NCBI RefSeq assembly: GCF_022869785.1
Contig: NZ_CP094997.1
Coordinates: 3,348,001 to 3,412,000 of the forward strand
DNA length: 64,000 nucleotides
From: Dyadobacter chenwenxiniae
GTDB lineage: Bacteria; Bacteroidota; Bacteroidia; Cytophagales; Spirosomataceae
Reading direction: 5' to 3'
Shown: positions 35,876 through 43,713 of the stretch, in pieces
Numbering within the stretch: position 1 is the stretch's first letter
Layout of the letters: every line of letters begins with the position of its first letter
Program-made: the position numbers and the translations under genes
Notes under the pieces: generated by a model
What the model was told of the DNA's origin: nothing
Seen by the model: the letters and a program-made list of their open reading frames with translations, nothing else
Databases searched by the model: none

Positions 35876-36282
35876 CTTTCGCTTCTTAATTTATCCTGCA
35901 GCTCGGCAATCGCTTTCTTTTTGTTCTGCTTAATCTGGGCAAGCAATGGCTTGGGGCCGCCATCCGGGTTGTACCGGGAACCCCAGTCAAGAACCTCCAC
36001 CATGACCGGCACCAGCTCGATGCCCTTGTCAGTGATCAGATACAGGAATTTCGACGCGTTTTTCGGCGAAACTACCTTAGAAACAATTCCCTCATCCACC
36101 AGCGTGTTCAGCTTTTCGGTCAATACGGCCGAAGATATTTTCTCGGCCGATGCCCGAAACTCCAGAAAGGAGTTTTTGCCGTTGAACATTAAGTCCCGCA
36201 AGATCAGCAGCATCCACTTATCTCCGAAAATTTCCACCGAAAAATTGATGGGACATGTTGATCGTCTCTCCATTGTTTTCAT
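35854..36282 (-). CDS. HxlR-family winged-helix transcriptional regulator
   Basis: 142 residues from MKTMERRSTCPINFSVE; the frame is open further to an ATG at 36342 but those residues overlap operator-like repeats and are unlike the family. The Cys in RSTCPIN, VEIFGDKWMLLILRDLM and the HTH (SSAVLTEKLNTLVDEGIV) are the HxlR signature. A Lys-rich C-terminal helix extends beyond the core. It is divergent from an SDR gene with two inverted repeats in between, repeating the layout at 5313-7329, and likely represses that gene. Confidence 0.88.
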   Translation of the reverse strand: MKTMERRSTCPINFSVEIFGDKWMLLILRDLMFNGKNSFLEFRASAEKISSAVLTEKLNTLVDEGIVSKVVSPKNASKFLYLITDKGIELVPVMVEVLDWGSRYNPDGGPKPLLAQIKQNKKKAIAELQDKLRSERQSYGLN

Positions 36283-36294
36283 AATATCACCAAT

Positions 36295-36357
36295 AAAAGC
36301 AGTTTGTTTTTTAAACTGCTTTTTAATAAATTTGCAGTTCATAAAACAGACTGCAAA
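36295..36357. promoter_or_regulatory. Two inverted repeats sharing a GCAGT/ACTGC core, probable HxlR operators
   Basis: AAAAGCAGTTT (36295-36305) pairs with 36313-36323 at 11 of 11 positions, and TTTGCAGT (36331-36338) with ACTGCAAA (36350-36357) at 8 of 8. Both fill the gap between the divergent HxlR and SDR genes. The shared core supports a common binding protein; HxlR is the natural candidate. Confidence 0.55.
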
Positions 36358-36375
36358 AATAGCTAAAATTTAATT

Positions 36376-37119
36376 ATGGACTTCACAAGCAAAAACGTCA
36401 TTATCACAGGCGGAACAACAGGAATAGGACTGGCAACAGCAAAAGCATTCATCAACGCAGGTGCAAATGTGTGGATTACAGGAAGAAGTGCCGACAATCT
36501 ACAAAAGGCAAGCGCGGAAATAAACAGCTCAAAACTGACCACTGTTGTATCGGATACGTCAAAACTCGCAGACATTTCGGTTCTGGAACAAGCATTTGCG
36601 CAAAGCGGGAATAAACTGGATGTTCTCTTCCTGAATGCAGCAATTGGCGTATTTGAGCCGATAGAAAACGTCACAGAGGCAAATTTTGACGCTCAGTTCA
36701 CCACCAATGTAAAAGGGCATTTTTTCACGCTGCAAAAATTACTTCCGCATCTGGCAGATGGAGCATCCGTAATATTCACTTCTTCATCGGCTGCTACTGC
36801 TGCAACCCTGGGAACGAGCGTATATTCTGCAACCAAGGGTGCGTTAAATAAAATTGCCCAAATCGCGGCTAATGAGCTGGCAGCACGGAAAATCCGCGTA
36901 AACCTCATTAGTCCGGGACCAATTGCGACGCCGGGTCTGGATAGCGTCTTACCCCCGGAAGCACAAGCTTTCCTGGCTACCACCACGGCATTGCAAAGGC
37001 TTGGACAACCCGATGAAATTGCAAAAACAGTGTTGTTTCTGGCTTCTGATGCCGCAAGCTTTATTTCAGGGACAGAGGTTGTAGCAGATGGTGGTTACCA
37101 CACCTATGCATTGAAATGA
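36376..37119 (+). CDS. Short-chain dehydrogenase/reductase (SDR)
   Basis: 247 residues. TGGTTGIG at 11-18 binds the cofactor; TGRSADNL after beta-2 has an Arg that favours NADPH. The NNAG motif is LNAAI here. Tyr150 and Lys154 (YSATK) and Ser136-138 form the active site; the end VVADGGYH is typical. It is transcribed divergently from the HxlR gene across paired operators and followed by a good terminator. It resembles the SDRs at 5313 and 6115 in setting, less in sequence. The substrate is unknown. Confidence 0.9.
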   Translation: MDFTSKNVIITGGTTGIGLATAKAFINAGANVWITGRSADNLQKASAEINSSKLTTVVSDTSKLADISVLEQAFAQSGNKLDVLFLNAAIGVFEPIENVTEANFDAQFTTNVKGHFFTLQKLLPHLADGASVIFTSSSAATAATLGTSVYSATKGALNKIAQIAANELAARKIRVNLISPGPIATPGLDSVLPPEAQAFLATTTALQRLGQPDEIAKTVLFLASDAASFISGTEVVADGGYHTYALK

Positions 37120-37473
37120 CGGCCAGGCCGTACAGGCTCCGACCCGGCTAAATCTTTAAAGACGTAGTAATCAACATTAATTTAAAGCCTTCGGGTGCCA
37201 GAGGATTTCAAAAACTTCAATCGGTTCAGAGGAAGCGCACTTTAAGATCGCATACCAGTTGTATCATTGATTTAGTTATGACATAGTTAAAGCAGCTATT
37301 TTCTCTAAATCAGGAAGCAATTGGCCCGACATTGTTCCGTTGCGGGTACGGTAGCCCTTCAGCTTGCGCTGAAGGGCTTTTATTGCGCTCAACAAATTGG
37401 TAAATGCTTGCACCTTCCTGTGGCACTACCTTCACTGATAGAACATTGTACCACCACGTTTATTTGGATCAGG
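37120..37473. other. Intergenic region between convergent SDR and arsenic operon
   Basis: 354 bases with no coding-like frame. It contains the stem-loop at 37353-37378; nothing else was recognised. Confidence 0.5.
37353..37378. terminator. Intrinsic terminator between convergent units
   Basis: AGCCCTTCAGC and GCTGAAGGGCT pair perfectly (11 bp) around a TTGC tetraloop, followed by TTTTATTG on the plus strand. It can serve the plus-strand SDR and, read the other way, the arsenic operon's last gene. Confidence 0.8.
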
Positions 37474-38223
37474 TTAATATGCTTTCCTTAGGTTATCTGC
37501 CAATGCGTCAGGAAGCAAGCTGAGCTCTACGGCCTGCGCTGCTTTTTCGACATCGTATTTCACCCTGATAAATTCAACCCGAACAGCATCCTTAGACTTA
37601 ATGCTTGCCATTTGGTCAATCATGATAAGTACATAACAAGCGCGCACATCGCCATCTTTGGGTTTACCGACAGAACCTGTATTAACCAGGTGATGAAAAT
37701 GGTCAATGCCATTCTCACCCGAATTAATAACACGGTGATAAGGCCTGTGAGAGTGCCCAAAGCAAAGGATATCGGCTTTAAATTCCTTGACCAGTTCGAG
37801 CATGTATTGTTCTGGCAGCTCCTGCAACAGATATTCGTTAATCCTCCGCGGGCTTCCATGGACCAGCAACATGTGGAGCGGCTGATCATTAAGTTGAAAT
37901 TCCAACCTGAGATGCCTCGGCAGTGTTAACAAAAAATCCCTTTCCTTGTTTCCGACCAGTTTATAGGCATAATCGCTGTTTTCTTCCTTGCTGCACTCCC
38001 CTACTGATGGAAGTATTTTCGAAACTTTCAGGTCGTGGTTTCCTGCAATAGTCGCAATACCATGCTTTCGAACTAAGCTGATTACCTGATTAGGCCATAC
38101 ATTGTAGCCGACCAGATCACCCAGGCAGTAAACTGCATCAGGCTGTTGTTTTTCCAGATCTTCTAACACCGCCTCAAAAGCGGGAAGGTTTGCATGGATA
38201 TCAGATAGTAGTGCTATTTTCAT
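37474..38223 (-). CDS. Metallophosphoesterase (YfcE/calcineurin-like), second tandem copy
   Basis: 249 residues. All metal-binding motifs are present: SDIHAN (Asp8, His10), CLGDLVGY (Asp36), AGNHD (Asn62, His63), LLVHGSPR and FGHSHRP. It is cytoplasmic and should hydrolyse a phosphomonoester or phosphodiester. Its start overlaps the stop of the paralogue at 38220 by four bases (ATGA), and the pair follows the ACR3 arsenite pump closely, so it belongs to the arsenic operon. A Cys at ~78 (VGECSKEE) lies in the same insertion as the CGC of its sister. Confidence 0.88.
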   Translation of the reverse strand: MKIALLSDIHANLPAFEAVLEDLEKQQPDAVYCLGDLVGYNVWPNQVISLVRKHGIATIAGNHDLKVSKILPSVGECSKEENSDYAYKLVGNKERDFLLTLPRHLRLEFQLNDQPLHMLLVHGSPRRINEYLLQELPEQYMLELVKEFKADILCFGHSHRPYHRVINSGENGIDHFHHLVNTGSVGKPKDGDVRACYVLIMIDQMASIKSKDAVRVEFIRVKYDVEKAAQAVELSLLPDALADNLRKAY

Positions 38224-38996
38224 TTTGCCAGGCGCAATGATTCCGCATATGCATTGGGAAGGATGCTGTTTTCGACGGCCTGCGCCGCTTTTTCAACATC
38301 ATATTCAAAGCGTATAAATTCTACCGTAATACTGTTTTTACTTGATGTTGAAGCCTCCGCGTTGATGTGCAGGCTAACATAACCGCCTCTCGGATCTCCA
38401 TCTTTTGGTTTACCTACTGATCCAATGTTGATCGCGTGGCGGAAATGAGCTGTGCCGTCGGCCTGTGCAGAGTCCAGAATTCTGTGATAAGGTTTGTGCG
38501 TATGGCCGAAAAGCATTACATCCGCATTAGCCTGCTCCATAATCCGCAGCATGCTTTTTTCGTCGCGGTCTTCAAACAAGTATTCGTTGATCCGGCGCGG
38601 GCTACCATGCACCAGCAGCACCGAAAGTGGTTTGTCATTTAATTGGAAATCCAACCGGATGTGTGCCGGCAGCGTACGAAGGTAAGCCCGCTGCTCGTCT
38701 TTGATTATTTCATTGGTATAAGCAATCGATACTTTGCCATTTTCTTTTTCATCGTCCGTTTTGTAAGCGCATCCGCAATCGTCGCTGCTTCTTCCTATTC
38801 CGAAGTCGTAATTGCCGGCAATGGTAGGGATTCCCCGCTTTCTAATCTGATCTATGACTTCATTAGGCCAAATGTTATAACCTACCAGATCACCCAAACA
38901 ATAAATAGCGTCCGTATCTCTGGTTTCAACATCTTTGAAAAACGCTTCCAGGGCGGGAAGGTTGGCGTGAATGTCGGAAAAAAGGGCAATTCTCAT
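38220..38996 (-). CDS. Metallophosphoesterase, first tandem copy, with altered GNHD motif
   Basis: 258 residues, paralogue of the next gene. SDIHAN, CLGDLVGY, LLVHGSPR and FGHTHKP are intact, but the usual GNHD is GNYD (Tyr63 for His), removing the residue that normally helps protonate the leaving group. A CGC (Cys74, Cys76) sits in the following insertion. It may have changed activity or be a partner or regulator of its active sister. It starts 11 bases after the ACR3 stop, which ties both phosphoesterases to arsenic resistance. Confidence 0.86.
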   Translation of the reverse strand: MRIALFSDIHANLPALEAFFKDVETRDTDAIYCLGDLVGYNIWPNEVIDQIRKRGIPTIAGNYDFGIGRSSDDCGCAYKTDDEKENGKVSIAYTNEIIKDEQRAYLRTLPAHIRLDFQLNDKPLSVLLVHGSPRRINEYLFEDRDEKSMLRIMEQANADVMLFGHTHKPYHRILDSAQADGTAHFRHAINIGSVGKPKDGDPRGGYVSLHINAEASTSSKNSITVEFIRFEYDVEKAAQAVENSILPNAYAESLRLAK

Positions 38997-39007
38997 TTAA
39001 TACGTGA

Positions 39008-40072
39008 TTAATTGGAAAATTTGTGCTGTTGTTTGAGTGCAAAATTGACCATCAGGATCAACACCGGCACTTCGATCAGCGGGCCGATCACCGCAGCGAA
39101 TGCAGCTCCGGAGTCAATCCCGAATACGGCGATAGCGACCGCAATCCCAAGCTCAAAATTGTTACCTGCGGCAGTGAATGCCAAAGAAGTTGATTTGGCA
39201 TAATCCGCACCTGCACGCTTGGACAAATAGAAAGCCGAGAAAAACATGATTGCAAAATAGATTGTCAGCGGAAGCGCAATGCGCAGGACGTCAAACGGGA
39301 TACTCACAATCAGCTGCCCTTTCAAACTGAACATGACCACAATTGTAAAGAGCAAAGCAATTAATGTGATCGGGCTGATGGCCGGAAGGAATTTTTGCTC
39401 ATACCATTCCTTGCTAAATAGCCTGCTTAATACAATCCTGGAAATGATTCCGGCCAGAAATGGAATGCCCAGATAGATAAAAACACTTTGGGCGACCTGG
39501 CCAATCGTAATATTTACATCAAAACCCTTTAGTCCAAAAAGCGGTGGCAAGACCGTTACAAACACATAGGCATATACCGAATAAAACAACACCTGAAAAA
39601 TGCTGTTGAATGCAACGAGACCGGCCGCATATAGGCGGTCACCATTCGCCAGGTCATTCCAGACAATAACCATCGCAATGCAGCGCGCAATGCCGATCAT
39701 GATCAGTCCGGTCATATATTCTGGCTTATCCGGCAAAAAAATTACCGCCAGGCCAAACATAAGCAGCGGCCCGATAATCCAGTTTTGAAGCAGGGAAAGC
39801 CCCAGGATTTTAGTGTTGTTAAACACTTTTGGCAGCTCTGCATAACGGACTTTGGCCAAAGGCGGGTACATCATCAGCACCAAGCCAATGGCTAGTGGAA
39901 CATTCACGGCCGCCGCACCGGCGCCCGGCGCACCGGTGGATCCAGAATTAAATTGATTGATAAAGTCAGGCGTCCCGGGTAAAAAATAACCGATTGAAAC
40001 ACCGATCAGCATGGCTAAAAAGATCCATAGGGTTAGATAGCGGTCTAAAAAAGAAAGACGTGGGTTATTCAT
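39008..40072 (-). CDS. arsB: ACR3-family arsenite efflux permease
   Basis: 354 residues starting MNNPRLSFLDRYLTLWIF, with about ten membrane helices. It has the ACR3 features: GIARCIAMVIVWNDLA with the essential Cys, GNNFELGIAVAIA and PLIEVPVLI. It expels arsenite across the inner membrane. The start overlaps the acetyltransferase stop by four bases (ATGA at 40069-40072); a start at 40123 would overlap that gene far more and is less likely. ACR3-type pumps are also named acr3; I use arsB in the loose sense common in annotation. Confidence 0.93.
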   Translation of the reverse strand: MNNPRLSFLDRYLTLWIFLAMLIGVSIGYFLPGTPDFINQFNSGSTGAPGAGAAAVNVPLAIGLVLMMYPPLAKVRYAELPKVFNNTKILGLSLLQNWIIGPLLMFGLAVIFLPDKPEYMTGLIMIGIARCIAMVIVWNDLANGDRLYAAGLVAFNSIFQVLFYSVYAYVFVTVLPPLFGLKGFDVNITIGQVAQSVFIYLGIPFLAGIISRIVLSRLFSKEWYEQKFLPAISPITLIALLFTIVVMFSLKGQLIVSIPFDVLRIALPLTIYFAIMFFSAFYLSKRAGADYAKSTSLAFTAAGNNFELGIAVAIAVFGIDSGAAFAAVIGPLIEVPVLILMVNFALKQQHKFSN

Positions 40073-40521
40073 GCGGTTTGATGCTTTATATTCCTTTTCA
40101 TGACAACAGCTGATGAAGGGCAAAGGCCGCTGAATTGCCTGGTTTGCTGAATTGCTTCCGGAACCTGCTGACGGTCAACGGCTATGAATCCGTAACGGTC
40201 AAAATAATGATCGGCTGTGGTTGTGATCAGATAAACGGCTTCCAATTTCTGCTTGTCAGCGTTATTGAGAAGCCGCTCGACCATGTGGCCTGCAATGCCC
40301 TGGCCTTGATGAGCAGGACTGACAGCGACTGAGCGCAGCAAGCCAACCGACCCAAACCGTTCCAGACCGGCGACACCAACAAGTACCTCACCCTCTTTGG
40401 CCAAAAGGAAATTGGGCAGGCTATCTGGCAGGTCTTCGGTAAGAAGGTCAGCTTCTTTGAGCAAACGGATCACCAACTCTTTTTCTTCCGGCCTTGCGTC
40501 ATCAATTTGTAGTGTCATCAT
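40069..40521 (-). CDS. arsN2: GNAT acetyltransferase of arsenic operon (ArsN2-like)
   Basis: 150 residues, one GNAT domain. The acetyl-CoA pyrophosphate loop is HQGQGIAGHM; LLRSVAV is the preceding beta-4 and YFDRYGF the C-terminal conserved block. Its position between DUF6428 and ACR3 in an ars operon, and its short length, match the ArsN2 group. Relatives (ArsN1) acetylate arsinothricin; the substrate of ArsN2 proteins is not well established, so only the family is claimed. Confidence 0.82.
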   Translation of the reverse strand: MMTLQIDDARPEEKELVIRLLKEADLLTEDLPDSLPNFLLAKEGEVLVGVAGLERFGSVGLLRSVAVSPAHQGQGIAGHMVERLLNNADKQKLEAVYLITTTADHYFDRYGFIAVDRQQVPEAIQQTRQFSGLCPSSAVVMKRNIKHQTA

Positions 40522-40534
40522 GTATTTGATTTAA

Positions 40535-41122
40535 TTAGCAGCATCCAGAGCCAGGCTGGCAGCTGGCTCCATCCGAAGCAACTAATTCCAGCTCTTGTTT
40601 TGCAGGGGCAGGCGCGCAGCATGAAGCTTCTGCCATTGATGTGCCGCAGCTTTGGTTGCGTGTGAGCGCCTTGCATTGGGTGAAATCGGGAACCAGGTTA
40701 ACTGTGAATGCTTCACCATCGGCAATAAATTCGCCTGGATACATTTGGCGCGTATCAAACTTTGAATTGCCAAATTCGATCTTAACGGTTGCATTTGGAT
40801 TCAAAGGCAATGTTTTTTCAACCAGGTTCACGATTTTAAGTGCCTTACCCACTTTCATGGAGCGGTCGACTTCCTTCACCCAAGGCTCCCAGAGTTGGAC
40901 AATAACTTCTGTCCAGCTGTTCATTTGCCCGCCGCAGTCTACCGATACAATCGGGGCTTGTTTGATTTCGGTGATGTGGTAAGAACTATCAACAAACCTG
41001 CCTTCTTCGTATTGGAATTGAAGGTGTAAATCTGGATTTTGTTCGAGGGTGTTTTTGAAATCACCCCAGGTCATCGGCCCCCGGGTCATAGGGCCGCGGG
41101 CGGCAGGATTCGATTGGCTCAT
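40535..41122 (-). CDS. DUF6428 arsenic-operon protein with Cys-rich tail
   Basis: 195 residues. The N-terminus has an odd repeat, RGPMTRGPMTWGDF. A core (SSYHITEIKQAPIVSVDCGG, WTEVIVQLWEP) matches DUF6428, a family known from Bacteroidota arsenic operons. The last 60 residues are rich in Cys (TQCKALTRNQSCG, ASCCAPAP, ASCQPGSGCC), likely metalloid-binding. Function is unproven. It is second in the operon, 56 bases after arsR, with an ATCGTAATATTAC-type site in the gap. Confidence 0.8.
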   Translation of the reverse strand: MSQSNPAARGPMTRGPMTWGDFKNTLEQNPDLHLQFQYEEGRFVDSSYHITEIKQAPIVSVDCGGQMNSWTEVIVQLWEPWVKEVDRSMKVGKALKIVNLVEKTLPLNPNATVKIEFGNSKFDTRQMYPGEFIADGEAFTVNLVPDFTQCKALTRNQSCGTSMAEASCCAPAPAKQELELVASDGASCQPGSGCC

Positions 41123-41140
41123 GGTTTCTATTGTTTAAAT

Positions 41141-41154
41141 GTAATATTACGATT
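41141..41154. promoter_or_regulatory. ArsR-type operator half-site before DUF6428
   Basis: GTAATATTACGATT here matches CAATATTACGATA at 41543-41555 before arsR. The repeat within an arsenic operon suggests a second ArsR-binding site inside it, giving the later genes separate control. Confidence 0.4.
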
Positions 41155-41178
41155 GATTTTATCAAAAAAATACCCCGC

Positions 41179-41511
41179 CTAGTTACAGCAGGATGCGGTA
41201 AGTGTAAAAGTCTCCAGCAGCGCTCCAAAAGATTTTTGTGCTTCCTCCCATACGACCGGGTTAATGCAATAGCAAACCCGCGGTGGATTGATTTCACCGT
41301 GAATGATCCCAATCCGTTTCAGCTCTTTTAAATGCTGGGACACGGTGGCCTGGGCAAGTTCGAGCTCATCGACCAGGTCTCCACATACACAGGACTTCCG
41401 GGCGATCAGCAATTGCAAAATCGCAACCCTGGCCGGGTGCGAGAACGCTTTGGCCAGATCCGCAATACGGTTTTGCTGCTCAGTGAATATTTCAGTTTTT
41501 GTAACTCCCAT
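41179..41511 (-). CDS. arsR: ArsR-family arsenic-responsive repressor
   Basis: 110 residues, winged helix-turn-helix (AKAFSHPARVAILQLL, AQATVSQHLKELKRIG). Candidate As(III) ligands are Cys41 and Cys43 in SCVCGDLV, plus Cys80/Cys82 (VCYCINP) and the terminal pair Cys108/Cys109 (SCCN). Binding arsenite releases it from DNA. It leads the minus-strand ars operon and is divergent from the arsenate reductase at 41630, with ATCGTA half-sites in between. Confidence 0.93.
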   Translation of the reverse strand: MGVTKTEIFTEQQNRIADLAKAFSHPARVAILQLLIARKSCVCGDLVDELELAQATVSQHLKELKRIGIIHGEINPPRVCYCINPVVWEEAQKSFGALLETFTLTASCCN

Positions 41512-41542
41512 GCTGCAAATATAACGGTCAATTTATTAATTG

Positions 41543-41596
41543 CAATATTACGATAAATATTTTTTTGTGTGATAAAATCTATCGTATCTTTACGAT
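41543..41596. promoter_or_regulatory. Divergent ars promoter/operator region with ATCGTA half-sites
   Basis: ATCGTA-TCTT-TACGAT (41581-41596) is a perfect 16-base palindrome; TATTACGATA at 41546-41555 is a related half-site. For the plus-strand gene, TTTG at 41564-41567 and TATCTTTA at 41585-41592 resemble the Bacteroidota -33/-7 elements, so the palindrome would cover the -7 box and ArsR binding would block transcription. Confidence 0.6.
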
Positions 41597-41629
41597 CAAG
41601 TTTTCAACTCTAACTGACCTTGATAGAAC

Positions 41630-42331
41630 ATGAACCTGATCAACTTGATAATTATGACCTTGATCTCTACTGCTGCTACTATGCCAACTTCTGATCCCGA
41701 AGAAAAGAAAGCCCTTAATCCAAAGCTGTCCGCTTACATTGACACCATTAAAGAAGACTTCTCAAAAATACCCCAAGACCGGGTAGAAGCGCTTGACAAG
41801 ATTGCTGCATTTATCCAAAATCAAGTTAAAGCTTCTCAGCCTGTACAGCTTACCTACATCTGTACCCACAATTCCAGACGCAGCCACTTCGGGCAAATCT
41901 GGGGAGCAACTGCTGCTGCTTACTATAACATACCCCATGTAAAAACATATTCTGGCGGCACAGAGGCCAGCGCGTTCAATGAAAGGGCTGTCGCTGCTTG
42001 CGAGAGGGCAGGTTTTGATATCACAAAAACATCAGAAGGCAAAAATCCAGTCTATGCTGTGAGCTACGGGGCGGGAACTGAACCATTGAAAGCATTCTCA
42101 AAAAAGTATGATGACGCCAGCAATCCCCAAAGCAATTTCTGCGCAGTCATGACATGCTCACAGGCTGATGAAGCTTGCCCGGTTGTAAAAGGTGCCACTG
42201 CGCGGGTTGCTGTTCCTTATAATGACCCGAAAGCGTTTGATGGTACCGCGCAAGAAACGGCAAAGTACGACGAGCGCTGCAAACAGATCGCAACAGAAAC
42301 ACTGTATGTTTTTTCAAAAGTGAAAATCTAG
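41630..42331 (+). CDS. LMW protein tyrosine phosphatase-type arsenate reductase
   Basis: 233 residues. The P-loop CTHNSRRS (78-85, Cys78 nucleophile) matches low-molecular-weight tyrosine phosphatases of the arsenate-reductase type; further Cys in FCAVMTCSQADEACPVV could relay the disulphide. The first ~20 residues are hydrophobic (LINLIIMTLISTAATM) like a signal peptide, which is unexpected for an arsenate reductase, so either it is exported or the true start is later. It is divergent from arsR across shared operators. Phosphatase activity cannot be excluded. Confidence 0.82.
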   Translation: MNLINLIIMTLISTAATMPTSDPEEKKALNPKLSAYIDTIKEDFSKIPQDRVEALDKIAAFIQNQVKASQPVQLTYICTHNSRRSHFGQIWGATAAAYYNIPHVKTYSGGTEASAFNERAVAACERAGFDITKTSEGKNPVYAVSYGAGTEPLKAFSKKYDDASNPQSNFCAVMTCSQADEACPVVKGATARVAVPYNDPKAFDGTAQETAKYDERCKQIATETLYVFSKVKI

Positions 42332-42344
42332 TCGTTTAAATGTG

Positions 42345-43028
42345 TCAGATACTGACGAACCAAGCAATTGTCAACCAGTATTGATGCGCTTTTACCGGAG
42401 CATTAAATTCATTCACGCGGTATTCCAGGCCAAGCTCGATCTTGTTATTATCGGAAGCATTATATCCCAAGGCAAGTAGTCCGCGTATTTCTAAATCTGG
42501 ATCGCTGTCTGAAAAAATGCCCAGATATTCATTATTTGCTTTTCCATAAAATTCCTTAGGGTCGACTTGCTGACCGTTCAGGGGCAATTCCAACCCCAAT
42601 CGGTATCGCAGGCGGAATTCCGCAGCATTATCAGGACTGAAAGTCTCATCAGCCACTATGCGGTGTGCAACACTGAGCACCTCCAAGTTTTTTACATGAT
42701 TAAACTGCTGTATGAAACGATGTGTAAACCGGCCGTCTTCCAACCTGACCAGATAACCGCCACCGACCGTATTGTCGGCGGACACTTTTTTGGTCAGTAT
42801 AAAGTTTAGATCTGTTCTTTCGTAATCAAACCGATGACTGGCTAGCACTTCCGGCTTTTTGCTGGAAAATATTTGCCGGGTTTCCAGCTTCGTATTTAAC
42901 TTCCAGGTCTCAGCTATTTTGACATTAACATTGATTTGAGAAAGCGTCCCTGCCCTGTAATTGGCTTGACTTAGTGCCGTAACGGGAATTATGACATATA
43001 ACAAACCAGTTAGAAAAAATTTATACAT
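42345..43028 (-). CDS. DUF2490 outer-membrane protein
   Basis: 227 residues with a signal peptide (1-20, ending ALSQA). The rest is antiparallel beta, with NVNVKIAETWKLNTKLETRQ and aromatic strand ends (YWLTIAWFVSI), matching DUF2490, a beta-barrel family with no known function. Its start overlaps the stop of the upstream gene (TGATG), so the two are coupled, and both follow TerC on the same strand. It converges with the arsenate reductase 13 bases away. Confidence 0.8.
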   Translation of the reverse strand: MYKFFLTGLLYVIIPVTALSQANYRAGTLSQINVNVKIAETWKLNTKLETRQIFSSKKPEVLASHRFDYERTDLNFILTKKVSADNTVGGGYLVRLEDGRFTHRFIQQFNHVKNLEVLSVAHRIVADETFSPDNAAEFRLRYRLGLELPLNGQQVDPKEFYGKANNEYLGIFSDSDPDLEIRGLLALGYNASDNNKIELGLEYRVNEFNAPVKAHQYWLTIAWFVSI

Positions 43029-43618
43029 CAGTACATTAAGTTATCAGTATTACGCTGCACAATCTCGCTAATACGCACAATCGTTCCATCACTTTCAGCG
43101 AGCACTTCAAAATAGGTTTCGATTTTATCCCGATAACCTTTTACGACTAGCTCGTACCTGATCAGGACATCATTCACAGCCCTATCCTGGTTCAGGGACT
43201 CTTTCAGGGCTTGGGCGGACCCGCTCCAATGAATCTGGGTTTTGTCAATCTTGTAGCGCGAAAATACTTTGCTCAGTGTATCTTCTAAATTTGTCCGGCC
43301 TTTTGCATTCATTTTACTGATGCCCGATAATATTTCAACATCCTGAATATTTCCCGCTTCATCGAATTCAATGCTAAACCGTTTCCCCGAAGATTTCAGC
43401 TTTGCTTCTATGGTTTTTCCGGTAAGGCTTTCTTCCCGGTACCAATGAATTTTAGGTTTTTTAAAAACCGAAGTAACAAACTCCATTGCCTTTTGGGGAA
43501 CAGCATCCGGCTTGATGCTATATTCCCGCTCATATTTTTTTTGAGCCAGACAGGGCGTCCATAGCAACCATGCAATCAGGCCAAAAAGTAATTTTAAGAA
43601 GCTTTTTTTTAAAGTCAT
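43028..43618 (-). CDS. Periplasmic PepSY-like protein
   Basis: 196 residues with a signal peptide (1-25, ending CLAQ). Two repeats of a helix followed by strands (KAMEFVTSVFKKPKIHW, RFSIEFDEAGNIQDVE and LEDTLSKVFSRYKIDKTQ, YFEVLAESDGTIVRISE) resemble tandem PepSY-like domains. No catalytic residues are seen. It is coupled to the DUF2490 gene and follows TerC by 95 bases, so the three may form an envelope unit; its function is unknown. Confidence 0.65.
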   Translation of the reverse strand: MTLKKSFLKLLFGLIAWLLWTPCLAQKKYEREYSIKPDAVPQKAMEFVTSVFKKPKIHWYREESLTGKTIEAKLKSSGKRFSIEFDEAGNIQDVEILSGISKMNAKGRTNLEDTLSKVFSRYKIDKTQIHWSGSAQALKESLNQDRAVNDVLIRYELVVKGYRDKIETYFEVLAESDGTIVRISEIVQRNTDNLMY

Positions 43619-43713
43619 CAGAGCTTGGGATAAATGTATTCAGCCTTATATTTTCATACCAAAGAGAAATCAATGGGGCTCAATATCTTTTTCACTACAA
43701 TATGGGTAATGTT

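Noticed and set aside
36283..36342. Extended N-terminus of the second HxlR protein
   Set aside because: Would place coding sequence across the paired operator palindromes and adds Lys-rich residues not found in the family.
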